Positions 11,157 through 23,639 of a DNA stretch of 64,000 nucleotides are shown here, piece by piece. A model generated the notes under the pieces. It made no database searches. It worked only from the letters and a program-made list of their open reading frames with translations, and was not told where the DNA came from. Source of the stretch: Enoplolaimus lenunculus (lineage: Eukaryota > Nematoda > Enoplea > Enoplida > Thoracostomopsidae); assembly GCA_030248215.1 (NCBI GenBank), contig JASANG010002829.1, positions 1 to 64,000 on the forward strand, in the 5' to 3' direction. A program made the translations under genes and the position numbers. Within the stretch, counting starts at the first letter, position 1. Every line of letters begins with the position of its first letter.

Positions 11157-14100
11157 TTAATCGTCAAAAATAGTACGATAATGAGTGACCAATACATAAG
11201 TGAATGTGTTCAAATTTTGAATATGAGGCAGCGAAGTTTGCTGACCGCGAGCCCACGCGATATTCGGTCCAAACACAGTCGCCAAATTGCTAGCGTTCAT
11301 TCGATTCACAGCGCTTTGCTCCATTACCTTGAACAATAATACACACTTCAGAGTGACCTTGTGTGAAAATTCTCTTAGCGCTCGGTTTACTAAACAGATT
11401 CACTTTTATACGAGACAAAACAGCTCTTATCACGAAATTTAATCAACTGCATGACTAAAAAACGACAAAAACTTAACTAAACTCCACTCTGGTAATAACA
11501 GCGACTGTTACTTCTGGGGGCGTCCCGTTCTCCCGCGGGACAGCATGTCACAAGAGTGTAATAGGGGCAAATTAATATACTCCTGCCGACAGCATTACGG
11601 GCATATTGGAAAATGGGACCGGCCTGTTTCGGGCAAATGGAAAAAACGGGACAGCTGCAATTTTTCGCTACGAAAACGGAACAGCTGCAAATCATCAGTG
11701 GGAAAACGGAGACAGGCCTGTTTCAGGCAAATATGAAAAAAGGACAGCTGCAATTTATCGCTGGGAAAACAGAAAACGTCAAAACGGGACAGGTTTGTTT
11801 CGGGTAAATGGGAAAACGGGACAGATGCAAAGTTTTGCTGGGAAACCGGGACAATGAAACAGGCCTGTTCCGGGCAAACGGGACGCACAATTTTTCGCTA
11901 GGAAAACGGGACAGGTTTGTTTCGGGCAAATGGTAACACGGGACAGCTGCAATTTTTCGCTGGCAAAACGAGACCACGCGACAGGTTTGTTTCGGGCAAA
12001 TTGGGAAACGGGACAACTGCAAATTTTCGGAGGGAAAACAAGACATTAGGACACAAATCAAATTCTTTTCAAATTGTACAAAATTTGTTAGATCTGTGGA
12101 GGAGAACGAAGATAACACAAAAACCAATGTTATTTACCGATCCTGAATGTCAAAAGCACCGTCTAAACAACAAAGTCGATACATTTTAAAATTAAAATAT
12201 AAACGTCGTTTCCTGATAGTTCGCATATTTGCAATCAAATGAAATTGTACATTAATAACATACATAAAAGTGCTTACTAAAACAATATAAAAAAATTTTG
12301 ATACCTGAGTAAGAAATTTTACAATATACGCCAGCACATAACGATTTTCGTCCGGTAGTTGGTCGACTATTTTTTTGACATTTGCTGCGCGACGGTCTTG
12401 TGGTATGTCTGTAATAAGATCGGTTTAATCACAGCAAAAGTCCCGAAAAAACTATCGAACGCCTAAATCCCTAAGCTTTAAAGCAATCCAAACCGATCAG
12501 AACGCATTCCAAACATCACGGTCAATAATAATATTCTAGAAAGCGAGTAACTATAGATTTCACATTGGAACATTAACTACGTAACAATGTGCGACCGGAT
12601 ACCAAAAAATGACGGAGACGGAGCCGAATAATCTAATATCTGGTCGGAGCCGGATAATAAATTCAAATCTAATACTAGATTGCATTCAAATATCAGAACA
12701 TAGCTAGCAATTATTCCTTCCGCAGCTTACGGTATCGAAAGTGTTTATGTGACAAAGCTTAACACCTCCCACCGATGCATTTTTAAAACTTTAACAGCGA
12801 GTCCATTACACTATTTTATGTTTTTGTAACGTTACGTTCAGTTGCAATATTTGTTTGGCTTATGTTCCTAGTTTTCCGTAGGTACCATGAAATAGAAGCG
12901 GCTATGATTAAGGCTACTATTTTTGCTTAGGTTTAGGCTTAACTTTTGGCTGTCTTAAGAATAAGAATATGCTGATTGCTAAGATATATAGTATTATGCC
13001 CGTGAAATAACACTGGCAGGGTGCAACCGGAATTCCGGTTCCGGTTCCGGTTCCGGCATTTTTTCACCTTCCGGTTCCGGTTCCGGTAAATTTTTACCGG
13101 ATTTAAAAATTCCGGTATTATAATTTGGCCGTTTTCTTAACTTTGCTAATTTTTAAGAATCTCTTTTGAAAGCCACTTGTACTCCGAATATAAGCCATTG
13201 ATGGTGGATTTCACTTCAGTCGATGATGAAAATCTAAAATACAACAAATAAAATAAAACCTATGTTCGACTAAGGTTATTTCACAAATAATAGAGCAAAA
13301 AATAAGATTAAAATGAAATTTTTGGTGAAATGCATTTTTCATTTTCCGGTTCCGGTTCCGGTTCCGGTAAAATTTTCAAATTCCGGTTCCGGTTCCGGTT
13401 CCGGTAAATTGTAATTCCGGTTGCACCCTGAACACTGGTGATGTTTATCAGGTTTGCCAGCGTCATTGTAACCCAATAACGACTGCGAATGTACACGGGC
13501 ACATGCAAACATTTACATTAGCGGTATGAAAAAATGTGTAAAAGTTACTCAATCAGTTCCATAGTAGTCGAAATAAATACCATAATGATGGTTTCAATTT
13601 TTTGACGTCTTTACAAACACCCGGCAAGTTAAAATATCGGAGCCGGACATCCGGTCGCACCCTGCTACGTAAGTATTAGGAGGAAAAATTATTGAGGGGC
13701 TTACATCAAATAGACCCCTGGAGAAAACACGGATCTGCAAGTTACAACGACATAGATAGGTATAAAATAGTAATATATTTAGTTTCCAACCGCTTCTGAA
13801 TATATGAACATTCAGTCTGACTCACAGCTATACCATGGTACTATTCTGACCACTACACCTAACCTAACTGGCTAACTTATCATCAAATCAACCTCCGTGA
13901 CAATTTTCTCGGTTCAGCAGGACGTGTACAATTCAATACCAAAGTATTGGACAACATCATATGCAAGCAAATGCATTCGATGAAGACTATAAACAGCGGC
14001 AACGCTCAATATTTTTTAGCGATGTACTAATCTAACATGTCACACCTATAAGTACGCATGAAGGCAATACTCTTGTTCAGTTTTTAAATTACGCGACAAA

Positions 14101-17100
14101 TGATACTACACACTATCTCAACTCAACTCAGAATTAATGTTTTTGCTATTTTACAGCTTTTAATACGTATTAGTTTAGTTTTTAAACGACATAAGTATAA
14201 AACCAATTTTAAACAATCCATACTTAAGTACAAACAAACCTAAAGAGTTTGTGTAAATGTAATTCTGAAAATCGGATATAAAATAATACACAAAACGTGC
14301 GCTATTAAGAAGCACATTATACTAGCAAACAGTGATGTATTTAAATCTCAAACAGCCAAAAAAAGTGGCAAATATTATCCCAGTTTGAGTAGTAAGACCA
14401 GCGTATACAGATTGATGTATAACAATCCATATTACGATAACTTACACACGGCCGTACAATATTTAAAAAACACCCGTAAACTGTAAAACGTAGAAACGCA
14501 GCGCAATTTGAAACCGAAGTCGCACCCAACCCAAGTTAGCAGAAACGAAATAAAAAACGAAAATAATTAAGAGGATGTTTTAAAGAAGTTTTAATAAGTT
14601 AGCGCAAAACCACGGCAAGCCTTAATGCTTTAAAAACAGCCAATTAAAATATTGGTTTACCTTCTGGGAATGCTGACGCTAAATCTGAAACTTTTACACG
14701 TTAAGGAATCACATTTACTGTCTGTCGTACTTTGACTAGAAGACGAAAATCTCAAAATAGTGACTTCATGAAAATTACAGGTTCACAGGTACAATTCACT
14801 AAATATCACACAACCACCACACTACATATTACTAATTGCAAAATCATACAGGTACTGAGTGTCGATTTAAAAATATCGGTAAAGTTGCAACACTGCAAAT
14901 ATAAATAACCGAATCGGAGCAGGCATTTTTAAATAAATATCCAAACCAGCGTGCCCCCCCCCCAGTGCGAATAACCATACCCTGATCCGGAAACGTTCAA
15001 ATAGCTAGCGAAGATCCCAGGGCCCCATTTTCCCAACAAATTTTTTAATTGGAAAATTTTTAATCGAAATTTTGAAAAAATATACAATGAATTCTCCAGA
15101 TATACTATTTAAAAACAGACAAATATCTACAATTAAACAGCCAGTGTTACGAAAAACTCAACAATTTACCGTTTTTTCCCGTATTTGAATGTAAAAATAA
15201 TTGAAAATGTTTCTAAAGAACTGGCGTCGCGCTTTTCATATCCGTTCAACATAAAAATTTGACAGTCAAATTTTACAAAACAAAATACAGACTGGAACGG
15301 AACTTTTTGTAAAATCGACAAAAACATATCAAACACTGGATCCGTTTCAAGAAAACTACCGCTCAAAAAAGTATACACGTAATATACTGTGACACCAATG
15401 CTACTGACCATTATAGTATACAAAGTAAAATGCTAACAAATGGGTTGTGGTCGCAGACCACCTATAACTTCACCTATTAACCAAATCTATAAAGAACTTT
15501 CAAACGTGCATTTAGCATGCACAATTCAGAATACGTACTGTACGACAGCCCTACTAAAATAATACACATGAGCACCCAATTTTCATTATCGGTGAAACCA
15601 TAGCGTCACCTAAAGTTCCATTCATAACTTTATAGCCAACCGCCAGTTGGGGAACTTTTTCAGTGGGTAACACAAGAAACCTCTTTAAAATGTTTACGGT
15701 AACTTAAAATGTTTACAGTAACATAGGTAATAATTACTACAAATTTACAGCTGGAATATTGGAACAAATGCTTTAAACTCGTAAACACAGAAAAGTTTAA
15801 AAAGCTATTTACTTTGAATTTCCATAATGATATCGAACAATTCGTAGGTCATTAACGGTTCTTTGAGCTCACGGAGAAAACATTTCAATAGTACTGCAGC
15901 GAGATGAACTCCGTTAGAATCTTTGTAGAACTCCACACGTTCACCTAATAAATAACATGTCGTAGATCAAGCTAATATTCGGGCCAAACTAACTGGTCCA
16001 CACACAACCAATTTGGTTTTCTGAACAAACAGCTGTTCTGTCTATGTCAAATAGTGAGATTTTATCCAATAGCAATAACGTAGAATCAACGCTGATTGAA
16101 AGTCAAGTCAATACTAAGTTTGATCATAGCTGACTGGAAACCATGTTCAACAGCAGTTTGGCCTATGATAAATACGTTTAACGCAAAATTCGCATTATTC
16201 ATAATTAGTAAGCAGCAGCGTTATTTTCATATAAATTTCCGACACAATTAAGGTGTAGTCACGATTGCTATCTAAACGCGATACAGATAGCGATTGTCAG
16301 TTTGCTGAACGCAATCGCTAGCAAACACAATTTGAACTGTTCACGACACTCAACAGCCGCTTATATCGAGAACATTGTTACGTACACGTACTGACTGAAG
16401 TATATAAGCACATAAGTTATTACTTATACAGGATATATAATTGCTTTGTGTGTATAAATAAAATAATTTAAAAAAAAATTGAAGCACTAACCAGCATTAA
16501 TTTTACGCTTTGCTTCATTTACAATGCTAAGGTTAACAGATCTTCGGAATATGCCTTCTTCTTGCAGACCTACATGAAATATGCTAATAGACAACCTTTG
16601 CGCCCTCAATTTTTATAGCTAACAAATATATACTTCAAAAAATTAGTAAAGTATACTTCAACATCTTTTGCAACAAAATTCAGTCTTTAGTCGAATTCAA
16701 ATTATATAAAGTGATGTCAGATTTTAAACAAGAGTCACCATCCGAGGGCGGTGACAAAATCTAGCTGTAGTGAAAGGTAAACAAAGATTAATGAATTTTT
16801 CTCACAACTACCTTTCTCCCGTATATAATTAATTATATCTTCAACTATTGGTGGAATTCTTGAGCCGGCATTATGATCCAGAACACTGAAATAACAAGTA
16901 ACAAAATTCAGGAGATTTTTAAACAATTGAAACTACATACTCGAAAAAATTGGTTTTTAAGCTAGATATGTAATCAGATAAAAGTGAGTATTTATGCCAA
17001 TCTGCAATCATTCTGGCACCTCAGTAAATTGATTGACAAAATAAACAGAACTCACAATTGCAGTGTCACACCAAACTGCTGCGTATCCAGAGGTGCTATA

Positions 17101-20100
17101 TCAACGCTTGAAATTCTATTCGACGACTGTGCTTTTGCAAGTCTCAACAGATCTTTGTCATGCCTAAAAAGTATATCCAATAATAAACACTACATACATT
17201 CTGATTCAAATTAATGTTAGCACTTCGTATAACGCCTGTCCACAATTTGTTTGAACGGGTTTCGTAACTACTAACTATACTACATTTCATACATCTACTG
17301 CATAAGCTTATGCATGCATTCTGAATTTTCTGTAAGAAAAATATGAAGTGCTAGCAGTGTGTGTGCCAGTTACGATTTCGAGCAAATTTTACTCTGACGA
17401 AACTACATAAACCAGTTAAGAGTAATATTAAATAATCCACCTTATTAATTACAAAAGTATATAAGGAACCGGGCAGCTGACACATTTGTTTTGTAACAAT
17501 TATATGCGCCTTCCCAAAAATGAATGCCTAAACTTGTAAGCTGTAAATATCCTTCCTATTCACGGAGGGCCACAAAACAAAAGCAAACATACGCAGCGAT
17601 GTCAGGAGGAACGACAAGCTGATCGGAATGAAGCAGATCACGGAGCTCGTATAGATAGTTCACATATTTGAGCTTCTTTTCAAATTTGACACTAAATTAA
17701 TCAAGCATAATAGCAAATCGATCCAAAACAAAAAGAACACAATAAAACTAAGATCGAAATAATTATAGTTAAAGAAGCAGAGTCTTAAATACTTGCTACA
17801 TCAAGTCTATGGACCAGGACAGCGCAATGCAATGCAAACTAATATATGCGTGCGTTGTTTGTATACAGCAACACCCTGCATAAACATATCCGACATAAAC
17901 ATTTCCTGTTCGGCTGTCAAGTCCAGATTTGACTCAGAAATCTAGATTTGCTTCCACAGATATTTAAGCAAAACTAGAATTTCACCTGTATACCTGATAA
18001 AAGGTTTGAAAAACGTCCAAACACGGCGTATGAAGTTAGTCGGGTGTACCAAGTAGAGAGCTTTTAAATTCTTCTTGTACCTAAACATAAAAACGAAACT
18101 GTAAGCAAAACAACGTGAAGTTCAACTAGCCTATTCTTAGATGATTATTGTGTATTTCAACTGTATCCAGCTAATAATATTTGGAATGCTAACTTTACTC
18201 AGTACTTGTAAACTAATGTCAAAACAACGATATTTTAACTATGATCGTTGTCCGTTCTTGACAAGCTTTGAAAATTAGCGCACCAGATTAGGAAATTTCA
18301 CAGTTGCTTGTTTTAGTAGTGTTTCTTTTCACTCTATTCTTGCATACAAACGCAAAAATATTAAACTGATTAATAAAACCTTTAATGTTTACTAACCAAA
18401 TTCAAGTAGTTTGATTACTTCTCTAATTGTAAAATTTGCCACATTCCCATTTACACTATGCGCTAATTTTATATGTTCCAGCACCAAGCATACAAGAAAT
18501 ATCTTTTTATCAATTAGCGCTACTTACTTTCTATCCAACGCGCGGTATGCTAGAAACAACCATTTGAGTGGTGGTTTGTTTGTACTGTTGAGTCCGTAAT
18601 GAAAGTAAACAATCGTATAATCTTGATATACAAACCGATCAAGAGTATGAGTTAAAAACCTAAAAATGAACAATGAATGTTAGATAGATAATCAAAATGG
18701 AAATTGTAAGTTAATCGATTTTAGAAACTAATATTCGCTATGATTTGGTTGAGACAGTTTACGAGTTTTGCACGATTTCAAATTATTAAAATTATTTCTC
18801 TTGATTAAGATTATTAATTTTTGCACATCGGGATGTGAAAACCTAACAGTGTTAAAAAAGTTGCCGATTTCGAAATTCAGCCTCTGTATTTTGTTTACAT
18901 CACAAGCTACACACCTCAGAAATTTTTGATGATCAAAGCTCTTGTTCGAAGGCAATCTATATGCATAGACCACGACCAAGGGTCTACCTGCTTTGTCGTC
19001 TCCTAAAACAAAACGCACACACATACATTAAATCATGTAGTTCTAGCAACCTACATCGGCCCGTTTAATTTTATATCTAAGTATGTTAAAAAGTGCTCGT
19101 ATTAAAGATAACTTATTCGGACAGATAATACACTTTTAATTCTCATATTCTTGTTGTATAAACATAACATATATATCTACTATTGATACCTATGATAACA
19201 ATGTCAAAACCAGTCCTCAAACTTGCAGGACAATGTAATAATACTGCAAGAGCGATTTTGGGTATACGTATATTTTTGACAAGTTGGCGGAGAAACGTTA
19301 TGTTCGTTTAATCAATCAGGTTTGTGATCGGTTTATAATACGCATTTACCTTTAGTTTGAGTAATTTACAACTTTAAAGTTAACTTAAGGCTCAACAGCA
19401 GGATGGGAGTCTCGGTCTCGGTAAGTCTCGGTATTCGGCAGGTCTCTTTCCGGTCTCGGTTTTTTAAATCTCGGTGGTTCGGAACCGAAAACAGAAGTCA
19501 AATATTCAGCAAATGTATCGCGGTATTGTTGAAGTAAGTGATGCCTGATGATTAACATTTCGCTGGTGAATCTATGAATTCTAAAAACACAAAAAACTAT
19601 GAAAAACACAAAAAACTACTTTGAAAATTTTAATTTTTTTCGAAGATGACCACGATTTGACCGAAACAGAGACGTTTCATGGCCGGTCTCGGTAGTCAGG
19701 TATCTGTCTCACGTTCATTTCAATGCAATATTGCGGTTAAGCAAAAACATACCAACAACTTCCACAATTTCGTGCTTCGCGATTCCTGTAAAGTCTTCCG
19801 ATAATGCTGACTCTGATGGATCTCCTAGTTCTTTCATGAAATCATCTCGCTCAATGAAGTTTTTAGAACCCTCCATGTATGCTAGTGCTTCTAAAATGAA
19901 GTGAGGTAAATAAATTCATGATTAATCCTCAACTAAATCAAGCGAGAAAATAACTTCACGTATAGGTTAAACTTTTAACCCGTGACTTAATATATACGTA
20001 ATACTATTTCAATTGCAACGAGGCAGAATATGTATGAACTTTTTTACGTCGTGAAATTAATTTGGCTTTAATAATAAATCCGCGCTCGTTTGGCGGAAGA

Positions 20101-20821
20101 ACATAAGACCTAGAGAACATAATTTCTGCAAAAATTTTTGTATGATCCTGCTCAGCTCGACCTGGGCAATCCAAATTTAACAAATTGAACATATTCCGGG
20201 GAAATGTTTTTCCAATTTTCATACGGGGAAAAGTTGAAACTTAAAAAAATTTTCTTAAAAACTTAAAAACAGGAATCGTTCGAACCGTCAACACGATATT
20301 ATATATTTGTAATTTTAAATCTCGTATGATCAATAAGCGAATTGTTTTTCAAAAATGTTATTTATACATAAAAATGATTTTACGCAGGCTTCTTTATATA
20401 TGCCAGGAGCACCGTCCCTCGCGACACACCAACACGTAGTTGCGTGGGAATGCAAGCCCCATACGCCTGCTTACTGAGCATTTTGTATACTACATCAGCT
20501 ATACTATACTTCGTCTCTTTTCATAAAGGACCCTTGGGAAGGAAATCGAAGAAAACTTTTTAAATATATAGCAAGTTTCAATATTTTTGGATTACCCAGG
20601 ACGATTTGAACACAAATTATACACACCCAAATCTTCGCAAAATTCATACACCTCTGATTTATCTGCCCTGCCAAAGGATGGCCACAAAACTGACCTTCTT
20701 GTTCAGATGCGTCCACGAGGATTTGGTCGTCGTCCAAAAACGGATCCGGTGGTTCTTCAAAATCACCAGAAATGCCACGACCTCTTGAAACCCTGCGTTT
20801 AGGGACTACATCATTACTCAT
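11157..20821 (-). CDS. ARHGAP1: Rho GTPase-activating protein 1 (p50RhoGAP), 12 exons
   Basis: Coding exons, in transcript order: 20821-20695, 19890-19753, 19002-18915, 18659-18528, 18080-17994, 17691-17593, 17163-17056, 16885-16812, 16569-16492, 15944-15813, 12408-12305, 11327-11157. All have GT/AG borders, phases match at every junction, and the total is 1338 nt (445 aa plus TAA), close to the 439 aa of human ARHGAP1. Residues about 80-225 form the Sec14/CRAL-TRIO (BCH) domain ([38 protein letters not shown]). Residues about 252-440 form RhoGAP: QQFGVTL, arginine-finger segment [26 protein letters not shown]. The family accelerates GTP hydrolysis by Cdc42, Rac and Rho in the cytosol and on endosomes. 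The N-terminal 42 residues ([10 protein letters not shown] start) are acidic and divergent. The intron between exons 10 and 11 is 3.4 kb and carries nested transposons. Confidence 0.95.
11596..12035. repeat. Minisatellite in last ARHGAP1 intron
   Basis: About six irregular units of roughly 60-95 bp. Each contains CCTGTTTCGGGCAAATGG, then AAACGGGACAGCTGCAA and TTTTTCGCTGG. The array fills much of the 977-bp final intron of the RhoGAP gene. It produces overlapping open frames on both strands, which are repeat artefacts and not genes. Confidence 0.85.
12585..13664. mobile_element. hAT-like MITE (outer, hosts a second MITE)
   Basis: The left end is CAATGTGCGACCGGATACC and the right end is GACATCCGGTCGCACCCTG: inverted copies of CAGGGTGCGACCGGAT. 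An exact 8-bp target duplication CTACGTAA flanks it (12577-12584, 13665-13672). The interior is interrupted by the separate element at 13017-13430; without that and its duplication the outer element is about 660 bp. It lies in the long ARHGAP1 intron and is non-coding. Confidence 0.88.
13017..13430. mobile_element. hAT-like MITE (inner, TTCCGG arrays)
   Basis: Runs from CAGGGTGCAACCGGAATT to AATTCCGGTTGCACCCTG, an 18-bp perfect terminal inverted repeat. An exact 8-bp duplication AACACTGG flanks it (13009-13016, 13431-13438). Tandem TTCCGG hexamers lie just inside each end. The same family is found at 20868-21234, and decayed at 2450-2829. Being inside the element at 12585-13664, it is the younger of the two. 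Confidence 0.92.
13673..15812. other. Intron sequence, nothing recognised
   Basis: The remainder of the long ARHGAP1 intron. The open frame near 15166-15423 on the minus strand superficially recalls a RhoGAP helix, but the true next exon is at 12305-12408. A run of nine or more C residues lies near 14955. Confidence 0.5.
19399..19715. repeat. Degenerate GGTCTCGG-rich repeat
   Basis: CAGGATGGGAGTCTCGGTCT begins a GTCTCGG-rich stretch, and the right side near 19685 has GGCCGGTCTCGGTAGTC. The layout (word-rich ends, AT-rich middle of about 200 bp) matches the hAT-like MITEs here, but I could not match termini or find a target duplication. It lies in an ARHGAP1 intron. Confidence 0.4.
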
Positions 20822-20867
20822 TATTATAAAAAACCACTGTCACGTATATAGTTAGAACAACCGTGGT

Positions 20868-21234
20868 CAGGGTGCAACCGGAATTACAATTTACCGGAAG
20901 CGGAATTTGAAAATTTTACCGGAACCGGAAAGTGAAAAATGTATTTCACCAAAAATTTCATTTTAATCTTATTTTTTGCTCTATTATTTGTGAAATAACC
21001 TTTGTCGAACATAGGTATTTATTTTATTTGTTGTATTTTAGATTTTCGTCGTCGACTGATGTGAAATCCACCATCAATGGCTTATATTCGAAGTACAAGT
21101 GGCTTTCAAAAGAGATTCTTAAAAATTAGCACGGCCAAATTTTAACACCGTAATTTTTAAATCCGGTAAAAATTTACCGGAACCGGAACCGGAAGGTGAA
21201 AAAATGCCGGAACCGGAATTCCGGTTGCACCCTG
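20868..21234. mobile_element. hAT-like MITE (TTCCGG family)
   Basis: Same termini as the 13017 copy (CAGGGTGCAACCGGAATT and its complement) and a long stretch of nearly identical interior, present in opposite orientation. The exact 8-bp duplication ACCGTGGT flanks it (20860-20867, 21235-21242). It sits 47 bp upstream of the ARHGAP1 ATG, so it may lie in or next to the promoter or 5' untranslated region. Confidence 0.93.
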
Positions 21235-21242
21235 ACCGTGGT

Positions 21243-23280
21243 ATATGCATCTTTAGACATCGTTATACAGGCTGAGTAAGACTTGTGCTCACCTTCGCAT
21301 CCGCTGATCTCTAGCTATGTCGTTTCCTTGGCATTTGCAATTTCTGTCCAATTCCTCGTCTCTATACTGTGATCTGCATACATCCGGTGTCATATTGTGC
21401 CTGTCATATTGCCTTGTCATGTCGTATAACAAATAAATCGTGCGATATTTCCAAACAACTTTTGTAAAACAAACTATTTCAGGCCAAATTTCATTATTTC
21501 GTTGTAACGCTTTCTCATATGCGCTTTAACCATTATTTTCAGGTAATTTCCCCCACTTTGTGCCAATATCTACATGCCATGTTTTTCCGTCATCTCGTAT
21601 ATAACTATCTGAATTTTGTGACATAATTCAATTATTGATTACTATTCCAAAAGTTTCTATCGACTTATGGGTAACATAGCCAGTGCTTTGTGCGAATCTG
21701 ACGAAACACCTACACCTATCGTTAACACTAATTTCAAAGTGTCAAAAACTATACATTTCTACCTAGACGGAGTGATTTCGGCTAATAATTCATAATTAGC
21801 AAAGGTCAATGGAATAGAATAGTTTTTAGGCAGTGGAAACACTTGTGTGTCATTTTTTGTTACTCGTATTGTTGTCATAATTAATGCCCGGAAGTAATTT
21901 GATTAGCTGTCCCGTACGCTGTGTCTGATAGATCTTGACCAGAATTTACGTATCTCTTGCTTGTCGGACTTTCAAGCAAACGGCCAAGTTCTGGTTCTAT
22001 GGTATGAGCCAAATCGCTCTTCACCAATGGCACGGCCGGTTCTAAGAATTTACCAAAGAACGTATTTTACAAAGAATGCAAAGACACAATTATATTTGTA
22101 AGACAAGTTGACATTTGTACACCGAGACGGAGGTGCTTAAAGTTATGCGCCGATCGACACTTCGAGGCTAAGACTAAGTTAACTGTGCTTCTGGCGACAA
22201 CATTCAGTTATGAGATTGATAGTCTTATCTTACTGTTATGCTTTTATGGTATGTGTATAACATCCGGATTGCTAATAAACTGATAAGATCTGCAGGATAA
22301 AATTTCGAGCCCCGACGCACCTGCTAAGCGCACTGTTTCAAGTACTGTAAACTCCATCGCTTAATACGCGAACCGAAAACGAGCCAAGACTAATGCACAC
22401 ATGATAATAACTAAAGTGTTTAACCGACAATCCGATTTGTAAATTCTAACTACGACTTTCCTTCTAGTTACCGAGTAATTGGATTCCTTGCGCAAACCCG
22501 AGAAACTTTTAAACAGGAAAATAAAAGACAATAACTTCCGAGAATTCTTAAACCAAAATATTTTGAACTTCACACAAACGGTTGCTGCACTTCACAGAAC
22601 CGGTTGCTGCGGACAGAACTTTTTACTAACTACAGATATATTTTAGCTAATACCTTCCAAATTTGTCTATTTTGAATATTTTTACCTTCTTTGCGTCTGT
22701 TTCCACCGCCCACGCAGCCGCACGTTTCTTTTATTCCTTTCTTATATTGCCTGGTATTAACCAATCCTTAGATTTTTCGCGTATATATTGCTTTCCGGCA
22801 TGTATGGCCCTCGTTCAAAAGTTATTATCGGTCAAAGTCGGGGAATTTCGTAATTGACGTAAACGGAACTAACGGACTTGTGTTATATTATTTTACGCTG
22901 CATAATAGCTGCTCGTCATTAAAACAAGCTGAACGGTGTCTTATAATCGTTTTACGAGCCGTACGAGTACGCGAAGGCGTACTAAAACTATTCAAAATCG
23001 ATCGCAGAACATACCCTAACTTCCTTCGTATCGATTAAAATTTCCCGTTTTGGCCAGTCCAGACTTTACAATGTTTGTGTTACATAACTATTCACGATGA
23101 TTCTTAGTTTGTTATTAATACGCCAATTTAAGAGTACTTAAATAGATAGCACAACATTTATGTAACTAGCTACGTAATTCTCCAAAAATTCTCTTAATGC
23201 ACTGCTTCCGCGTTTTTCATAGTATACAGAAAACAATCCAGAAAAGCACAAAGTAACAAATGCTCAAAAATGTCGGAAAT
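21243..23280. other. Intergenic, no gene recognised
   Basis: Upstream of ARHGAP1. Only short frames, none with recognisable similarity on either strand. Confidence 0.4.
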
Positions 23281-23639
23281 AGAGACAAGTAGCGAATGTT
23301 TCTAGTTCGGTAGGGAAAATTAGAGGTTTATACTTAGGCGAGGTTCGGAAACCGGGAAAAGTTAAACGTATAGGTTTGCTTTAGGTCTAGTAGGGAAGGA
23401 AGTTTAATTGGTCTAGCTGGAGAATTCGAATGTGTGGTTCGGTTTCGAAAGCGCGAAAAGTGGAAAATTCAAGCATAGGTATATGATTCTTTTGGTTGGT
23501 TGGAAAAGTTAGTGAAACCGGGATAAAGTGGGAAAGTTATTCAAATGTGTGGTTCGGATTGAAAAACGGGCAAAGTGGAAAATTCAAGCCTAAGTGTGAT
23601 TCTTTTTGCTTTCTGAAACTGTAGAGAAAACTTAACTAT

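Noticed and set aside
11545-12189. Overlapping open frames on both strands
   Set aside because: Artefacts of the G-rich minisatellite inside the last ARHGAP1 intron.
15166-15423. Minus-strand frame resembling a RhoGAP helix (LQKVPFQ)
   Set aside because: The correct continuation of the domain, in phase, is the exon at 12305-12408.
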